DNA from: JBFXDW01 sp050180745
GTDB taxonomy: Bacteria; Pseudomonadota; Alphaproteobacteria; UBA9219
Assembly (NCBI GenBank): GCA_050180745.1
Contig: JBFXDW010000019.1
Coordinates: 1 to 23,127, forward strand
Reading direction: 5' to 3'
Length of the DNA stretch: 23,127 nucleotides
In this document: positions 15,347 to 22,897 of the stretch, one piece after another
Layout of the letters: each line of letters opens with the position of its first letter
How positions within the stretch are numbered: position 1 is the first letter of the stretch
Made by a program: the position numbers and the translations under genes
Notes under the pieces: model-generated
The model's database searches: none
Told to the model about the DNA's origin: nothing
Seen by the model: the letters and a program-made list of their open reading frames with translations, nothing else

Positions 15347-15712
15347 ATGGATAGCGTTCTTATCGTCATTCACCTGATTATCGCAGTGGCCCTTGTGGTT
15401 TGTATTCTGTTGCAGCGTACGGCTCAAGATGGCGGCGGCCTGATGGGCGGGGGCGGTTCTGGGACTATGGGGGGGCTTTTTACGGCGCGTGGGTCGGCGA
15501 ACCTCTTGACGCGCATGACGGCTGTTCTGGCAACTCTGTTCGTGGTTATGAGCTTGCTGCTTGGGTTTGTCGCGAGCCGATCTCACAGCACGCAAAGCGC
15601 GATTGATACTATTGCTCCTCTTACGAAAACGGAAACTGTTCCTGCGGCTGATGCTCCTGCTGCGGTGCCAGAGGCAGATGCCGTACCAGCGGTGCCGTTG
15701 CCAAAGAAATAA
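15347..15712 (+). CDS. secG: Protein-export membrane protein SecG
   Basis: SecG is the small SecYEG translocon subunit that eases SecA cycling. From the ATG at 15347 the product is 121 residues. Two transmembrane helices (about residues 3-22 and 57-76) flank a glycine-rich loop with QDGGGLMGGGGSG and the LTRMTAVLA segment typical of SecG. The C-terminal tail is rich in alanine, proline and glutamate, as in other alphaproteobacteria. The frame extends to 15314, but GGGAG six bases before 15347 and the family N-terminus decide the start. pyrG follows 45 bases later; secG-pyrG is a common pair, usually with tpiA upstream, which is absent here. Confidence 0.94.
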   Translation: MDSVLIVIHLIIAVALVVCILLQRTAQDGGGLMGGGGSGTMGGLFTARGSANLLTRMTAVLATLFVVMSLLLGFVASRSHSTQSAIDTIAPLTKTETVPAADAPAAVPEADAVPAVPLPKK

Positions 15713-15757
15713 AATAAAACTTCATTTTTAGAACAAACCAAAAGAAAGGGAGAGATT

Positions 15758-17392
15758 ATGACCACACGATTTATTTTTGTAACAGGTGGGGTTGTCTCTT
15801 CCTTAGGAAAGGGTTTGGCTTCGGCGGCATTGGCTTCCTTGTTGCAAAAGCATGGCTATAAGGTGCGGATCAGAAAGTTGGACCCGTATTTGAATGTTGA
15901 TCCTGGGACCATGAGTCCTACGCAACATGGCGAAGTTTTTGTGACGGATGATGGGGCTGAGACTGATCTTGATCTTGGGCACTATGAGCGTTTCACAGGC
16001 GTGCATGCGCGGCAAAGCGATAATGTGACAACGGGTAGGATTTATTCGAACGTTATTGCTAAAGAACGCCACGGCGATTATCTCGGCGCGACGGTGCAGG
16101 TTATTCCTCATATCACGGATGCGATTAAAGAGTTTGTTCAGGCTGATTTAACGGATGAAGATTTTTGTATTTGTGAAATTGGCGGTACAGTTGGTGATAT
16201 CGAAGGATTGCCGTTTCTTGAGGCCATTCGTCAGCTTGGAAATGAATTGGGGACAGAGCGCTCAATGTTCATTCACTTGACGTTGCTGCCTTATATTCCA
16301 ACAGCAGGAGAGCTAAAAACAAAGCCAACGCAACACTCCGTAAAAGAGCTGCTGAGTGTTGGAATCCAACCTGATGTTTTGCTGTGCCGGACGGATCGGC
16401 CTATCCCGGATAATGAGCGCCGCAAGATCGGGCTCTTCTGTAACGTGCCTCAAGAGCGAGTCATTTCTGCGCTTGATGTCGATACGATTTATCTAGTGCC
16501 CAAAAATTATCATGAGCAAGGCTTTGACCGCGAGGTATTGCGTTACTTTGGACTCGATAAGGGAACAGAGCCAGACCTTTCCGTATGGGATGATATCGTG
16601 CAGCGCGTACGTAATCCGCAAGGCGAGGTGACGATTGCGGTTGTCGGCAAATATACGAGTTTGCTAGACAGCTATAAATCTCTAGGCGAGGCGCTGATGC
16701 ATGGCGGTATTGCCAATAACGTGAAGGTCAATCTGAAATGGGTTGATTCAGAAGTATTTGAGCGTGAAAACGTCATGCAACATCTTGAGGGTATTAACGG
16801 CATTTTGGTACCCGGAGGCTTTGGCGAGCGCGGTACGGAAGGCAAAATTAAGGCCGCGCAATTTGCACGTGAAAACAAGATTCCTTATTTTGGAATTTGT
16901 TTTGGCATGCAACTGGCGGTCATTGAAGCGGTGCGGCATGTTGGAGGCATGATTGAGGCGACATCAAGTGAGTTTGGTTCTAAGAAGAATGCCGTCATCG
17001 GTCTGATGACCGAGTGGCTGAAAGGTGAGCAACTTGAAAAGCGCTCCCAAAACGGCGATCTTGGCGGCACGATGCGCCTTGGGGCTTATACGGCATGCCT
17101 AAAAGAGGGCACAAAGGTTCGTGAGATTTACGGTGATAAGGCAGAAATTCAAGAGCGTCACCGCCACCGCTATGAAGTCAACATGACCTATAAGGATTTA
17201 TTTGATAAGTCGGGACTTGTGTTCGCGGCTATGTCTCCGGATGGTGAGCTGCCGGAGATTGTTGAGCGTAAAGATCATCCATGGTTTATTGGCGTTCAGT
17301 TCCATCCCGAGTTGAAGTCAAAACCATTTGATCCGCATCCGCTTTTCCGCTCTTTCATTGAAGCGGCTAAGAAGCAGGCGCTGTTGGTTTGA
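15758..17392 (+). CDS. pyrG: CTP synthase
   Basis: PyrG aminates UTP to CTP with glutamine and ATP. The 544 residues comprise the synthetase domain (about 1-265: FIFVTGGVVSSLGKGLASA, LDPYLNVDPGTMSPTQHGEVFV, CEIGGTVGDIEGLPFLEA) and a class I glutamine amidotransferase domain. The amidotransferase nucleophile is C381 in FGICFGMQL, and H516/E518 are in VQFHPEL. GGGAGAG sits just before the ATG. The 45-base spacing suggests cotranscription with secG. A long inverted repeat begins 5 bases after the stop. Confidence 0.98.
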   Translation: MTTRFIFVTGGVVSSLGKGLASAALASLLQKHGYKVRIRKLDPYLNVDPGTMSPTQHGEVFVTDDGAETDLDLGHYERFTGVHARQSDNVTTGRIYSNVIAKERHGDYLGATVQVIPHITDAIKEFVQADLTDEDFCICEIGGTVGDIEGLPFLEAIRQLGNELGTERSMFIHLTLLPYIPTAGELKTKPTQHSVKELLSVGIQPDVLLCRTDRPIPDNERRKIGLFCNVPQERVISALDVDTIYLVPKNYHEQGFDREVLRYFGLDKGTEPDLSVWDDIVQRVRNPQGEVTIAVVGKYTSLLDSYKSLGEALMHGGIANNVKVNLKWVDSEVFERENVMQHLEGINGILVPGGFGERGTEGKIKAAQFARENKIPYFGICFGMQLAVIEAVRHVGGMIEATSSEFGSKKNAVIGLMTEWLKGEQLEKRSQNGDLGGTMRLGAYTACLKEGTKVREIYGDKAEIQERHRHRYEVNMTYKDLFDKSGLVFAAMSPDGELPEIVERKDHPWFIGVQFHPELKSKPFDPHPLFRSFIEAAKKQALLV

Positions 17393-17396
17393 ATTT

Positions 17397-17538
17397 AGGA
17401 TTCAGGGAATCTTCTTGTTTCTTTCTCTTTCACTTCTCAACACATATCCGTTTGCGATTGACGGAAAGAGTGTGAAGGATGGGGAGAGAAAGAAACAATG
17501 AAGCCCCCCCTGAATCCTGAATGCTGAATCCTGAATTC
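17397..17538. repeat. Long hairpin-forming inverted repeat with heptamer repeats after pyrG
   Basis: Outer arms AGGATTCAGGG (17397-17407) and CCCTGAATCCT (17508-17518) are perfect. Inside them TTGTTTCTTTCTCT (17415-17428) pairs perfectly with 17485-17498, and CTTC/GAAG joins the two stems. Smaller stems, TTCAC/GTGAA and TCCGT/ACGGA (17447-17451 with 17461-17465), continue inwards. The right end carries four 7-base units (TGAATCC, TGAATGC, TGAATCC, TGAATTC) at 17511-17538. It lies between convergent pyrG and the EAL-like gene. It could terminate both transcripts, but its size and layered arms suggest a MITE or repeat insertion. Confidence 0.7.
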
Positions 17539-17552
17539 TCACTAATTTCTGC

Positions 17553-18758
17553 CTACTTCATCAACCTGTCCACATAATAGCCTTGGAACATGACGATGCC
17601 TAGTTCTTGGCCGATCTCAACAGCGCGTTTATCCTCACAACGACAAAGAATCGTATGAGCTTGGCCTGTGTTCATAACCAAGCTGCGGATATGCCGGATT
17701 TGGTTGAGAGGCATTGTATCAACCGCATTGGGAGACCAGAATAATTTGATGAGGTCAAACCCTAGTTTTTCTCTATCGTAGTAAGGCAGCGTGTGGTGGG
17801 TGAGCCCATCAAGGCAGATACGAAAGCCGTGATCGTGTAGAAAATCACGGGCGAATAAAAAAGAATTCATATCAGCAAAGACATCAAGTGTGTTGAATTC
17901 CACAACTATATGGCCTTTTAAATCTGAAGGGATTTTGTTCTGAAATTTTGTAAATTCAGGTAACAAAATTGATTCAATGTTTAAATTAATGCTGAAGGGG
18001 CGTGATATTGCTTTGCCATCTCGTATCAGCATGCGTATTAAGCGAGCGTCCAGTATGCGAGTGAGATACCGAAAAAGCCACAGATTAGAATCAATATCTA
18101 TATCAGGTGTAAGGACGGATTCTAGATCCTGAAGAGAGATAAAAACTTCCTCAAACAGAAATTGTGGCGCATTGTCATCAATTAGGGTGCAGATCGACTG
18201 ACGGCGCGCAATATTGCTGACATCGACTGTTTCAAGGGCCGTTTCAAGTTTTGTGAGTCCTGATGGGGTAAGGTCTTTGCTCTTAGGTTTATAGACAATA
18301 GCTATAGATTCTTTTTCTTCACGGCGTTGTTTGGCCTTTTGGCACTTGTCTTCGGCTAGAAAAAGGAAATCATTATAATCTTTTTCTAAATCATAGAATG
18401 TGGCAAACGCCGTTTGTCCTTCGGGGGAGGTTTGTTCTACTAGAGGGTCGTGCAGGAAAAGAGCTTCAAGCCGCTCAACCCCTTGTTTAAGGAGGGTTAG
18501 GGTGACATCTTTAGAGACGAAAACAAGGTCCTGATCTTCAAGGATAAAAAGATGCCCCTCAAAACCACTGACAGACTCAGCGAATGATTTGGTGGCAATA
18601 CGGATGTAATTTTCGTTGTTATAAGCAGGGGATAACTCGGACAGATGGATGTGAATCGCACGGCGACCAATACACATATTTTGCAGTCTGTGGGCTAAGT
18701 CCTGAAGCATCAGTTCTTCTGTTGGCAGGCGCGATCGTGACAGTTGTTCAACAAACAT
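17553..18758 (-). CDS. Degenerate EAL-domain-like protein
   Basis: This is a 401-residue soluble protein. The C-terminal part (about residues 205-401) follows the outline of an EAL cyclic-di-GMP phosphodiesterase: SINLNIESIL (256-265) for the SVNLS strand, HIVVEFNT (283-290) for the lEItE strand, GFRICLDGLT (311-320) for the DDFG strand, FDLIKLF (334-340) for the xxIKID strand, and ELGIVMFQGYYVD (385-397) for the final lG...QGY. The EAL signature itself and the second Asp of DDFG are missing, so hydrolysis is unlikely. Residues 1-200 match no domain I know. No Shine-Dalgarno is evident. It is divergent from the PAS/HD-GYP-like gene. A ligand-binding or protein-interaction role is inference. 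Confidence 0.65.
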   Translation of the reverse strand: MFVEQLSRSRLPTEELMLQDLAHRLQNMCIGRRAIHIHLSELSPAYNNENYIRIATKSFAESVSGFEGHLFILEDQDLVFVSKDVTLTLLKQGVERLEALFLHDPLVEQTSPEGQTAFATFYDLEKDYNDFLFLAEDKCQKAKQRREEKESIAIVYKPKSKDLTPSGLTKLETALETVDVSNIARRQSICTLIDDNAPQFLFEEVFISLQDLESVLTPDIDIDSNLWLFRYLTRILDARLIRMLIRDGKAISRPFSINLNIESILLPEFTKFQNKIPSDLKGHIVVEFNTLDVFADMNSFLFARDFLHDHGFRICLDGLTHHTLPYYDREKLGFDLIKLFWSPNAVDTMPLNQIRHIRSLVMNTGQAHTILCRCEDKRAVEIGQELGIVMFQGYYVDRLMK

Positions 18759-18891
18759 AGGCGTAAGTTCAGTGTGAGGTGGCTATAGTCATTCATCTGC
18801 ATTGATCCTAGGGATTCTTTCTTAACTTATGGTTGACTCTTTCTTGTCTATCATAGCCCCGTGGTGTTTCCTCTTTTTTTATGAGTTGACT

Positions 18892-20211
18892 ATGGATTCC
18901 CTTCCTCTACACGAGTATCCCGCTACTTCTGATTCTGGGGTGAAGTCGCCTTCTTCTGCGCTCTGTCGCTGGATTGAAGGGATTGTTGTTATTCTATTCG
19001 TTGCTTCTATTGTAGGGACAGGCCACCTTGTTTTTTCTTTTTATGAAATCCATTCTCAGGCGTATGTAGTAGAGCGTTTTTACATTGATGTGGCTTTGGC
19101 GGTTGTGCCGTTGTTGTTTTTGGCGTTTGCCATGGCATATGAGGCTAAGCTGTCTGAGGGCATACGCCTTGCGGGTATTTACAAGCCTCGGTTCAGCTCT
19201 ATGGAGCAAGCTCTGTCTGCGCGCGAGAATCTGTTGCAAATCGTTTCCGACCAACAGCAGGCAGCAATTAGTATTTTTGATCGTCATAACCGCTATTGGT
19301 TTGTGAATGAGAGAGCTGTTGCGGCTATAGGAAAACCTTCCTCTGACATTATTGGCAGTCCGCCGGTTCGTGTGCTTGATAATGAGCATGCGAAGAAGCT
19401 TGAGATTCGTTTGGCACAGACCCGTACTCTTGATGGGCCTTTGGAGTGTGTGGAGCGTCTTAATAATCACGGTGAAGCTCAATTTATTCAGTACCATCTT
19501 GAGCATATTGAAGATACGCCTGATTTGCGGGGGGGAGTCGTTGTGCGCGAAGAGGATTTGACAACCCTTTTTGTTGAGCGTGAGCGGCGTGAGCGTATGT
19601 TAAAGCAGGTGATTGATACGCTTGTTGCTGTTGTTGATCGGCGCGACCCTTATGCGGCAGGACACTCGCTGCGGGTAGGGCAGTTGTCCCGCGTGATTGC
19701 GCTTGAGATGGAGCTTGAGGAAAAGCTTGTAGAGGCGGCTGAGATTGCTGGCTCTTTGATGAATTTTGGGAAAGTGCTGGTGCCGCGTCATATCTTGACC
19801 AAGACCTCTGCTTTGTCTTCTGGAGAGTTGCAGCGTGTGCGTGACAGCATCCTGACATCTGCGGATATTCTTTCCATTATTGGATTTGAGGGGCCTGTTG
19901 TGCCGACCTTGCGTCAAGTTCTGGAGCGCGTTGATGGGACGGGGGAACCAGACCATTTAAAAGGTGAAGACATTATGATATCTGCGCGTATTGTGGCTGT
20001 GGCTAATGCGTTTGTTGCCTTTGTGTCACCGCGGGCCCATCGGGGCGGGTTGCCATTTGAGGAGGCCTTGGCGGTGATGGCTCATGATGCTGGGAAGGGC
20101 TTTGATGAGCGTGTTTTGTTGGCTTTGCGGAATTATATTGAAAACCGTCCCAATAAGCTCGACTGGTTGAAGGCAGGGAAGAAGGCTGCACCAGAGGTTG
20201 ATCCGCGCTAG
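18892..20211 (+). CDS. Membrane PAS protein with degenerate HD-GYP domain
   Basis: The numbering here counts from the upstream in-frame ATG at 18829. Two transmembrane helices (about 51-71 and 87-104) precede a PAS-like domain (about 131-240: ISIFDRHNRYWFVNERAVAAIG) and an HD-GYP-like domain (about 259-440). The second keeps AGHSLRV (H279), GK at 314-315, DGTGEP (369-374), ISARIVAVAN and the AGKGFDE end. The canonical HD of LHDIGK is M311-N312, HHE is V364-L365-E366, GYP is GEP and the aspartate of VxDxFDAL is lost. Metal-dependent cyclic-di-GMP hydrolysis is therefore unlikely; a sensor or scaffold role is possible. I prefer the ATG at 18892 (residue 22, 439-residue product), since the longer form adds an odd hydrophobic leader. 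Neither start has a strong ribosome site. Confidence 0.7.
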   Translation: MDSLPLHEYPATSDSGVKSPSSALCRWIEGIVVILFVASIVGTGHLVFSFYEIHSQAYVVERFYIDVALAVVPLLFLAFAMAYEAKLSEGIRLAGIYKPRFSSMEQALSARENLLQIVSDQQQAAISIFDRHNRYWFVNERAVAAIGKPSSDIIGSPPVRVLDNEHAKKLEIRLAQTRTLDGPLECVERLNNHGEAQFIQYHLEHIEDTPDLRGGVVVREEDLTTLFVERERRERMLKQVIDTLVAVVDRRDPYAAGHSLRVGQLSRVIALEMELEEKLVEAAEIAGSLMNFGKVLVPRHILTKTSALSSGELQRVRDSILTSADILSIIGFEGPVVPTLRQVLERVDGTGEPDHLKGEDIMISARIVAVANAFVAFVSPRAHRGGLPFEEALAVMAHDAGKGFDERVLLALRNYIENRPNKLDWLKAGKKAAPEVDPR

Positions 20212-20243
20212 CTTTTCTTCCTATCCCCGCTATACTGGGCTCT

Positions 20244-21101
20244 ATGATTCATAAAAAAGAAGACGAATCTGAGGTTCAAGACGAGGCTATCCTTCTTACG
20301 GAAAGCGCGGTTTCGGACGTGCGCGTGATCGGCATGGTCAATGGCCGAGGCTTATGGACTTTGATTCTCAAGGAAATAGAGCGCTTTCTTAAGATTCCTT
20401 TTCAGACTCTTGTGGCTCCACTCGTTATGATTCTGCTCTTCTATGCGGTGTTTGCGGTTACGGGTGGGAGTGGTGCTTCTCTTTCTGAAAATGGCGTTGA
20501 TTACTTAAGTTTCTTAATGCCGGGTCTTGTGATTATGTCAATGGTTCAAAGCAGCTATGTGAACACGTCAAGCTCGATGATTATTTCAAAGATACAGGGC
20601 TGTATCGTGGATGTGTTAATGCCGCCGTTAAGCTCTTTTGAGTTGACGATGGGGTACATGGTCGGTGGTGTTATGCGGGGGCTTTTAGTTGGGGTGTTGG
20701 GGCTTACGGTGATGTATGCGATTCATCCGTTTACCCCTTTTCAGCCTCTCATAGCGATTTATTTTGCATTTATGGGAACATTGATGCTCAGTCTTTTGGG
20801 GCTGATCGCAGGAATTTGGGGGGATAAACCAGATCATGTGATGGCTGTTCAGCATTTTATTGTTATGCCTGCGACATTTCTTTCTGGGTCCTTCTTTTCG
20901 ATTTCTTCGTTGCCTGAACAGTGGCGTTTGGTCTGTACGCTTAATCCCTTTTTCTATATGATTGATGGGTTCCGTTTTGGTCTAACGGGCCATGCGGATG
21001 CATCTATCTATACAGGGGTAGCTTTTCTTTTGATTGTTGATATGCTTCTGTTTAATCTAGTGTACTGGATGTTTGGAAATAGCCGGAAATTGAGGTCCTG
21101 A
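20244..21101 (+). CDS. ABC-2 type transporter permease (YadH/NodJ-like)
   Basis: This 285-residue inner-membrane permease has six predicted helices (starting around residues 50, 85, 135, 168, 205 and 255). The YadH-type features are the amphipathic entry LILKEIERFLKIPFQTLVAPLV, the segment IVDVLMPPLSSFELTMGYMVGG, and the late LPEQWRLVCTLNPFFYMIDGFRFG with its NP turn. The first 30 residues are acidic and not conserved-looking. Relatives export polysaccharides, drugs or lipids with a separate ATPase; none is encoded in this window. It starts 32 bases after the PAS/HD-GYP-like gene, and the lipoprotein ATG follows one base after its stop, so all three may be one operon. Substrate unknown. Confidence 0.87.
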   Translation: MIHKKEDESEVQDEAILLTESAVSDVRVIGMVNGRGLWTLILKEIERFLKIPFQTLVAPLVMILLFYAVFAVTGGSGASLSENGVDYLSFLMPGLVIMSMVQSSYVNTSSSMIISKIQGCIVDVLMPPLSSFELTMGYMVGGVMRGLLVGVLGLTVMYAIHPFTPFQPLIAIYFAFMGTLMLSLLGLIAGIWGDKPDHVMAVQHFIVMPATFLSGSFFSISSLPEQWRLVCTLNPFFYMIDGFRFGLTGHADASIYTGVAFLLIVDMLLFNLVYWMFGNSRKLRS

Positions 21102-21102
21102 T

Positions 21103-21813
21103 ATGTCGAATATGTACCGTGTTTTTTGCTGCCTTATGGTTGCTTTGTCGCTGACTGCTTGTGCGGGTGGGAAAGAAAGTCGTTTGTGTCCGCAAGTCGC
21201 CAGCGTGCGTGAGTTAGATCGCATGACAGATTATGGTCGTGACAAAGTGATGCCAGAGAATCTTGTTGCTGTAGCCTCTATGGCGCGTATAGAAGGCTCT
21301 TGCGAATATAGTGATGATGGTGTCGATGTGTTGTTCGATATCCATATGGCGGCGAAGAAGGGGCCTCGATTGGGCGGTAATGAGGCGAGCTTCCCTTATT
21401 TTATTTCCCTCGTATCGCCGCAGGATAAGGTGGTAGGCAAGGAGACTATGACAGAGCGCTTTTCTTTTGAGGGTGATCGCCTGGAAGATACAAAGACAGA
21501 ATCTTTGCGAGTCTATATTCCTTTGGAGAAAGGTGAAGATGCTAGCTTATACCGCGTTTTGTCGGGCTTCCAGTTGACTCCTGAACAGCTTCAAGAAGTC
21601 AGAGAGTTAGACGTGCAGGAAGCGAGAGCAAAAGAGTTAGCCAAACAAGAAGCTGAGGCAAAGGCAAAAGAGTTAGCCAAACAAGAGGCTGAGGCAAAAG
21701 CAAAAGAGCTGGCAAAGCAAGAAGCTGGAGCAAAAGCAAAAGAGCTGGAGAAACAAGGGGCAGAGGAAAAAGCAAAAGAGCCGATGGCAGAAGGCGGAAA
21801 GGCATCTGAATAG
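21103..21813 (+). CDS. Lipoprotein with charged 12-residue tandem repeats
   Basis: The 236-residue product is unknown to me. It has a lipoprotein signal peptide with lipobox LTAC (lipidated C20); residues after it (AGG) do not include the Asp+2 inner-membrane retention signal, so outer-membrane sorting is likely. A globular part (about 25-165) is rich in beta-type sequence, with two further cysteines (CP near 29 and C in GSCEY near 67). The C-terminal third is four repeats of AKELAKQEAEAK and a partial fifth, which should form a long charged helix. GAGG-like GAGG (21093 region) precedes the ATG by about 7 bases; the spacing from the permease stop is one base, implying coupling. A TolA-like spanning or peptidoglycan-reaching rod is only an analogy. 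Confidence 0.78.
   Translation: MSNMYRVFCCLMVALSLTACAGGKESRLCPQVASVRELDRMTDYGRDKVMPENLVAVASMARIEGSCEYSDDGVDVLFDIHMAAKKGPRLGGNEASFPYFISLVSPQDKVVGKETMTERFSFEGDRLEDTKTESLRVYIPLEKGEDASLYRVLSGFQLTPEQLQEVRELDVQEARAKELAKQEAEAKAKELAKQEAEAKAKELAKQEAGAKAKELEKQGAEEKAKEPMAEGGKASE
21628..21780 (+). repeat. 36-bp in-frame tandem repeat in the lipoprotein gene
   Basis: Four 36-base units (21628-21663, 21664-21699, 21700-21735, 21736-21771) are followed by a 9-base start of a fifth. The first two units differ at only a couple of bases; units 3 and 4 diverge progressively. Each unit encodes one 12-residue AKELAKQEAEAK-type repeat. Such arrays can change copy number by slippage, so length may vary between strains. 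Confidence 0.9.
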
Positions 21814-21828
21814 GTTCTTTTAAGAAGC

Positions 21829-22323
21829 TTATTCTACTATAGCGGTGGTGTCGGCGAACCTAACGGCGTCGGACCAGCAGCGCTCTAGCCTGCGTAGCGT
21901 GTTCTGTGTGGTTTCGAGTGCTGGGGTGTGTTCTTCATCCAAAAGGGGGGATGCCCACTTCATCTGAAGGTTCACGAGTTTTTCCAAGACATCATGCCCC
22001 TTTTTCGTGGCTGTCAGGTGTGCCGAGCGGCGGTCTCGTTTTGAGATGCGCCGTTCTACGTAACCTGCCTCAACAAGTTGCTTGAGGTTATAGGATGCGT
22101 TTGACCCTAAATAATAGCCTCGTTCAATTAAATCTCGGACAGAGATATCTTCATGGCCGATGTTGCTGAGCATCATAATTTGGACAGGGCTTATGTCGCG
22201 AATGCCTTCCCGCCACATCTCAAGGCGTACCACGTCCAGAAAGCGACGATGCATGCGCTCTATCTGGCGGGGCAGGTCTTGCATGATATGCAAGATTTCG
22301 GGTGAGGGATCAGTGTCAGGCAT
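21829..22323 (-). CDS. MarR-family regulator, LdtR-like
   Basis: This 164-residue winged-helix regulator has the wing and recognition region RDLIERGYYLGSNASYNLKQLVEAGYVERRISKRDRRSAHLTATKKG (about 63-110). It closely resembles the GYYLGSNVSYNLKKLVE segment I recall from the alphaproteobacterial LdtR group. LdtR controls an L,D-transpeptidase and cell-wall stress genes in Liberibacter and rhizobia. Helices at about 14-40 and 112-155 would form the dimer interface. The gene converges on the lipoprotein gene and is divergent from the J-domain gene across about 200 AT-rich bases, where an operator would be expected. Targets cannot be seen here. An AAGA sits near the start codon. Confidence 0.82.
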   Translation of the reverse strand: MPDTDPSPEILHIMQDLPRQIERMHRRFLDVVRLEMWREGIRDISPVQIMMLSNIGHEDISVRDLIERGYYLGSNASYNLKQLVEAGYVERRISKRDRRSAHLTATKKGHDVLEKLVNLQMKWASPLLDEEHTPALETTQNTLRRLERCWSDAVRFADTTAIVE

Positions 22324-22426
22324 AATATCTTACAGGATAAACAACACACAATAACAATTGGTTAAGTCCTTATGGAGAAGAGAAAAGGTAAAAAATACGT
22401 TGATTTAAGAGGTTATCTTTGGCTCT

Positions 22427-22455
22427 TTGCTTATTAGTTTCATAGAAATTATGTT
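22427..22455 (+). promoter_or_regulatory. Candidate sigma-70-like promoter for the J-domain gene
   Basis: TTGCTT (22427-22432) and TATGTT (22450-22455) are separated by 17 bases in the AT-rich spacer, about 67 bases before the J-domain start. The match is moderate and AT-rich DNA gives such matches by chance. An overlapping TACAAT at 22455-22460 lacks a partner at good spacing. Confidence 0.3.
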
Positions 22456-22522
22456 ACAATCAGCCATATTTTAAGATTTTTGTGTTTTAATTCCTTATGA
22501 TTTTTAAGACAGATAATTTCTC

Positions 22523-22771
22523 ATGAGCCAAGATTACTACAAAACGCTAGGCGTTGATAAAGACGCAACTCCAGCCGATCTTAAGAAGGCCTATCGGGAG
22601 GCTGCAAAATTGTGTCATCCAGATAAACATCCGGACGATCCAAAAGCAGAAGCGAAATTTAAAGTTATATCTGAAGCTTATGCTACGCTAAGCGATCCGG
22701 ATAAACGTTGGGCGTATGATAACAATGTAGGGACTTCTCACGCCCAAGGCGCGGCTGCGTCAGAATTTTAG
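22523..22771 (+). CDS. J-domain-only protein (DnaJ-like)
   Basis: The 82-residue protein is nearly all J-domain: YYKTLGVDKDATPADLKKAYREAAKLCHPDKHPDDP with the invariant HPD (32-34), then AEAKFKVISEAYATLSDPDKRWAYD. It lacks the G/F region, zinc fingers and C-terminal domains of DnaJ, so it would stimulate a DnaK-type ATPase but bind no general client. The partner could be a specialised target. It starts at ATG 22523 with no clear ribosome site. It is followed by about 126 bases without a gene, containing a weak stem at 22812-22836, then an unrecognised gene. Confidence 0.88.
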   Translation: MSQDYYKTLGVDKDATPADLKKAYREAAKLCHPDKHPDDPKAEAKFKVISEAYATLSDPDKRWAYDNNVGTSHAQGAAASEF

Positions 22772-22897
22772 GATGATTTATTCAACAAGGCCTTCTGAAA
22801 GTAATAAAAATATATTCTCGTTTTTTCGAGCAATATGTTATCTCGCTCTCCCAACCGTGATTTTTACCTAACTTATATTGGGAATGGGAATACTGAG

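Noticed and set aside
15125..15595. Minus-strand open frame (156 codons) spanning the fabH-secG spacer and secG
   Set aside because: It is antisense to secG and would read through the palindrome; composition is low-complexity and no motif is seen.
21628..21780. Regular 36-bp repeats as a possible CRISPR array
   Set aside because: The units are directly adjacent with no spacers, are in frame and encode a 12-residue repeat.
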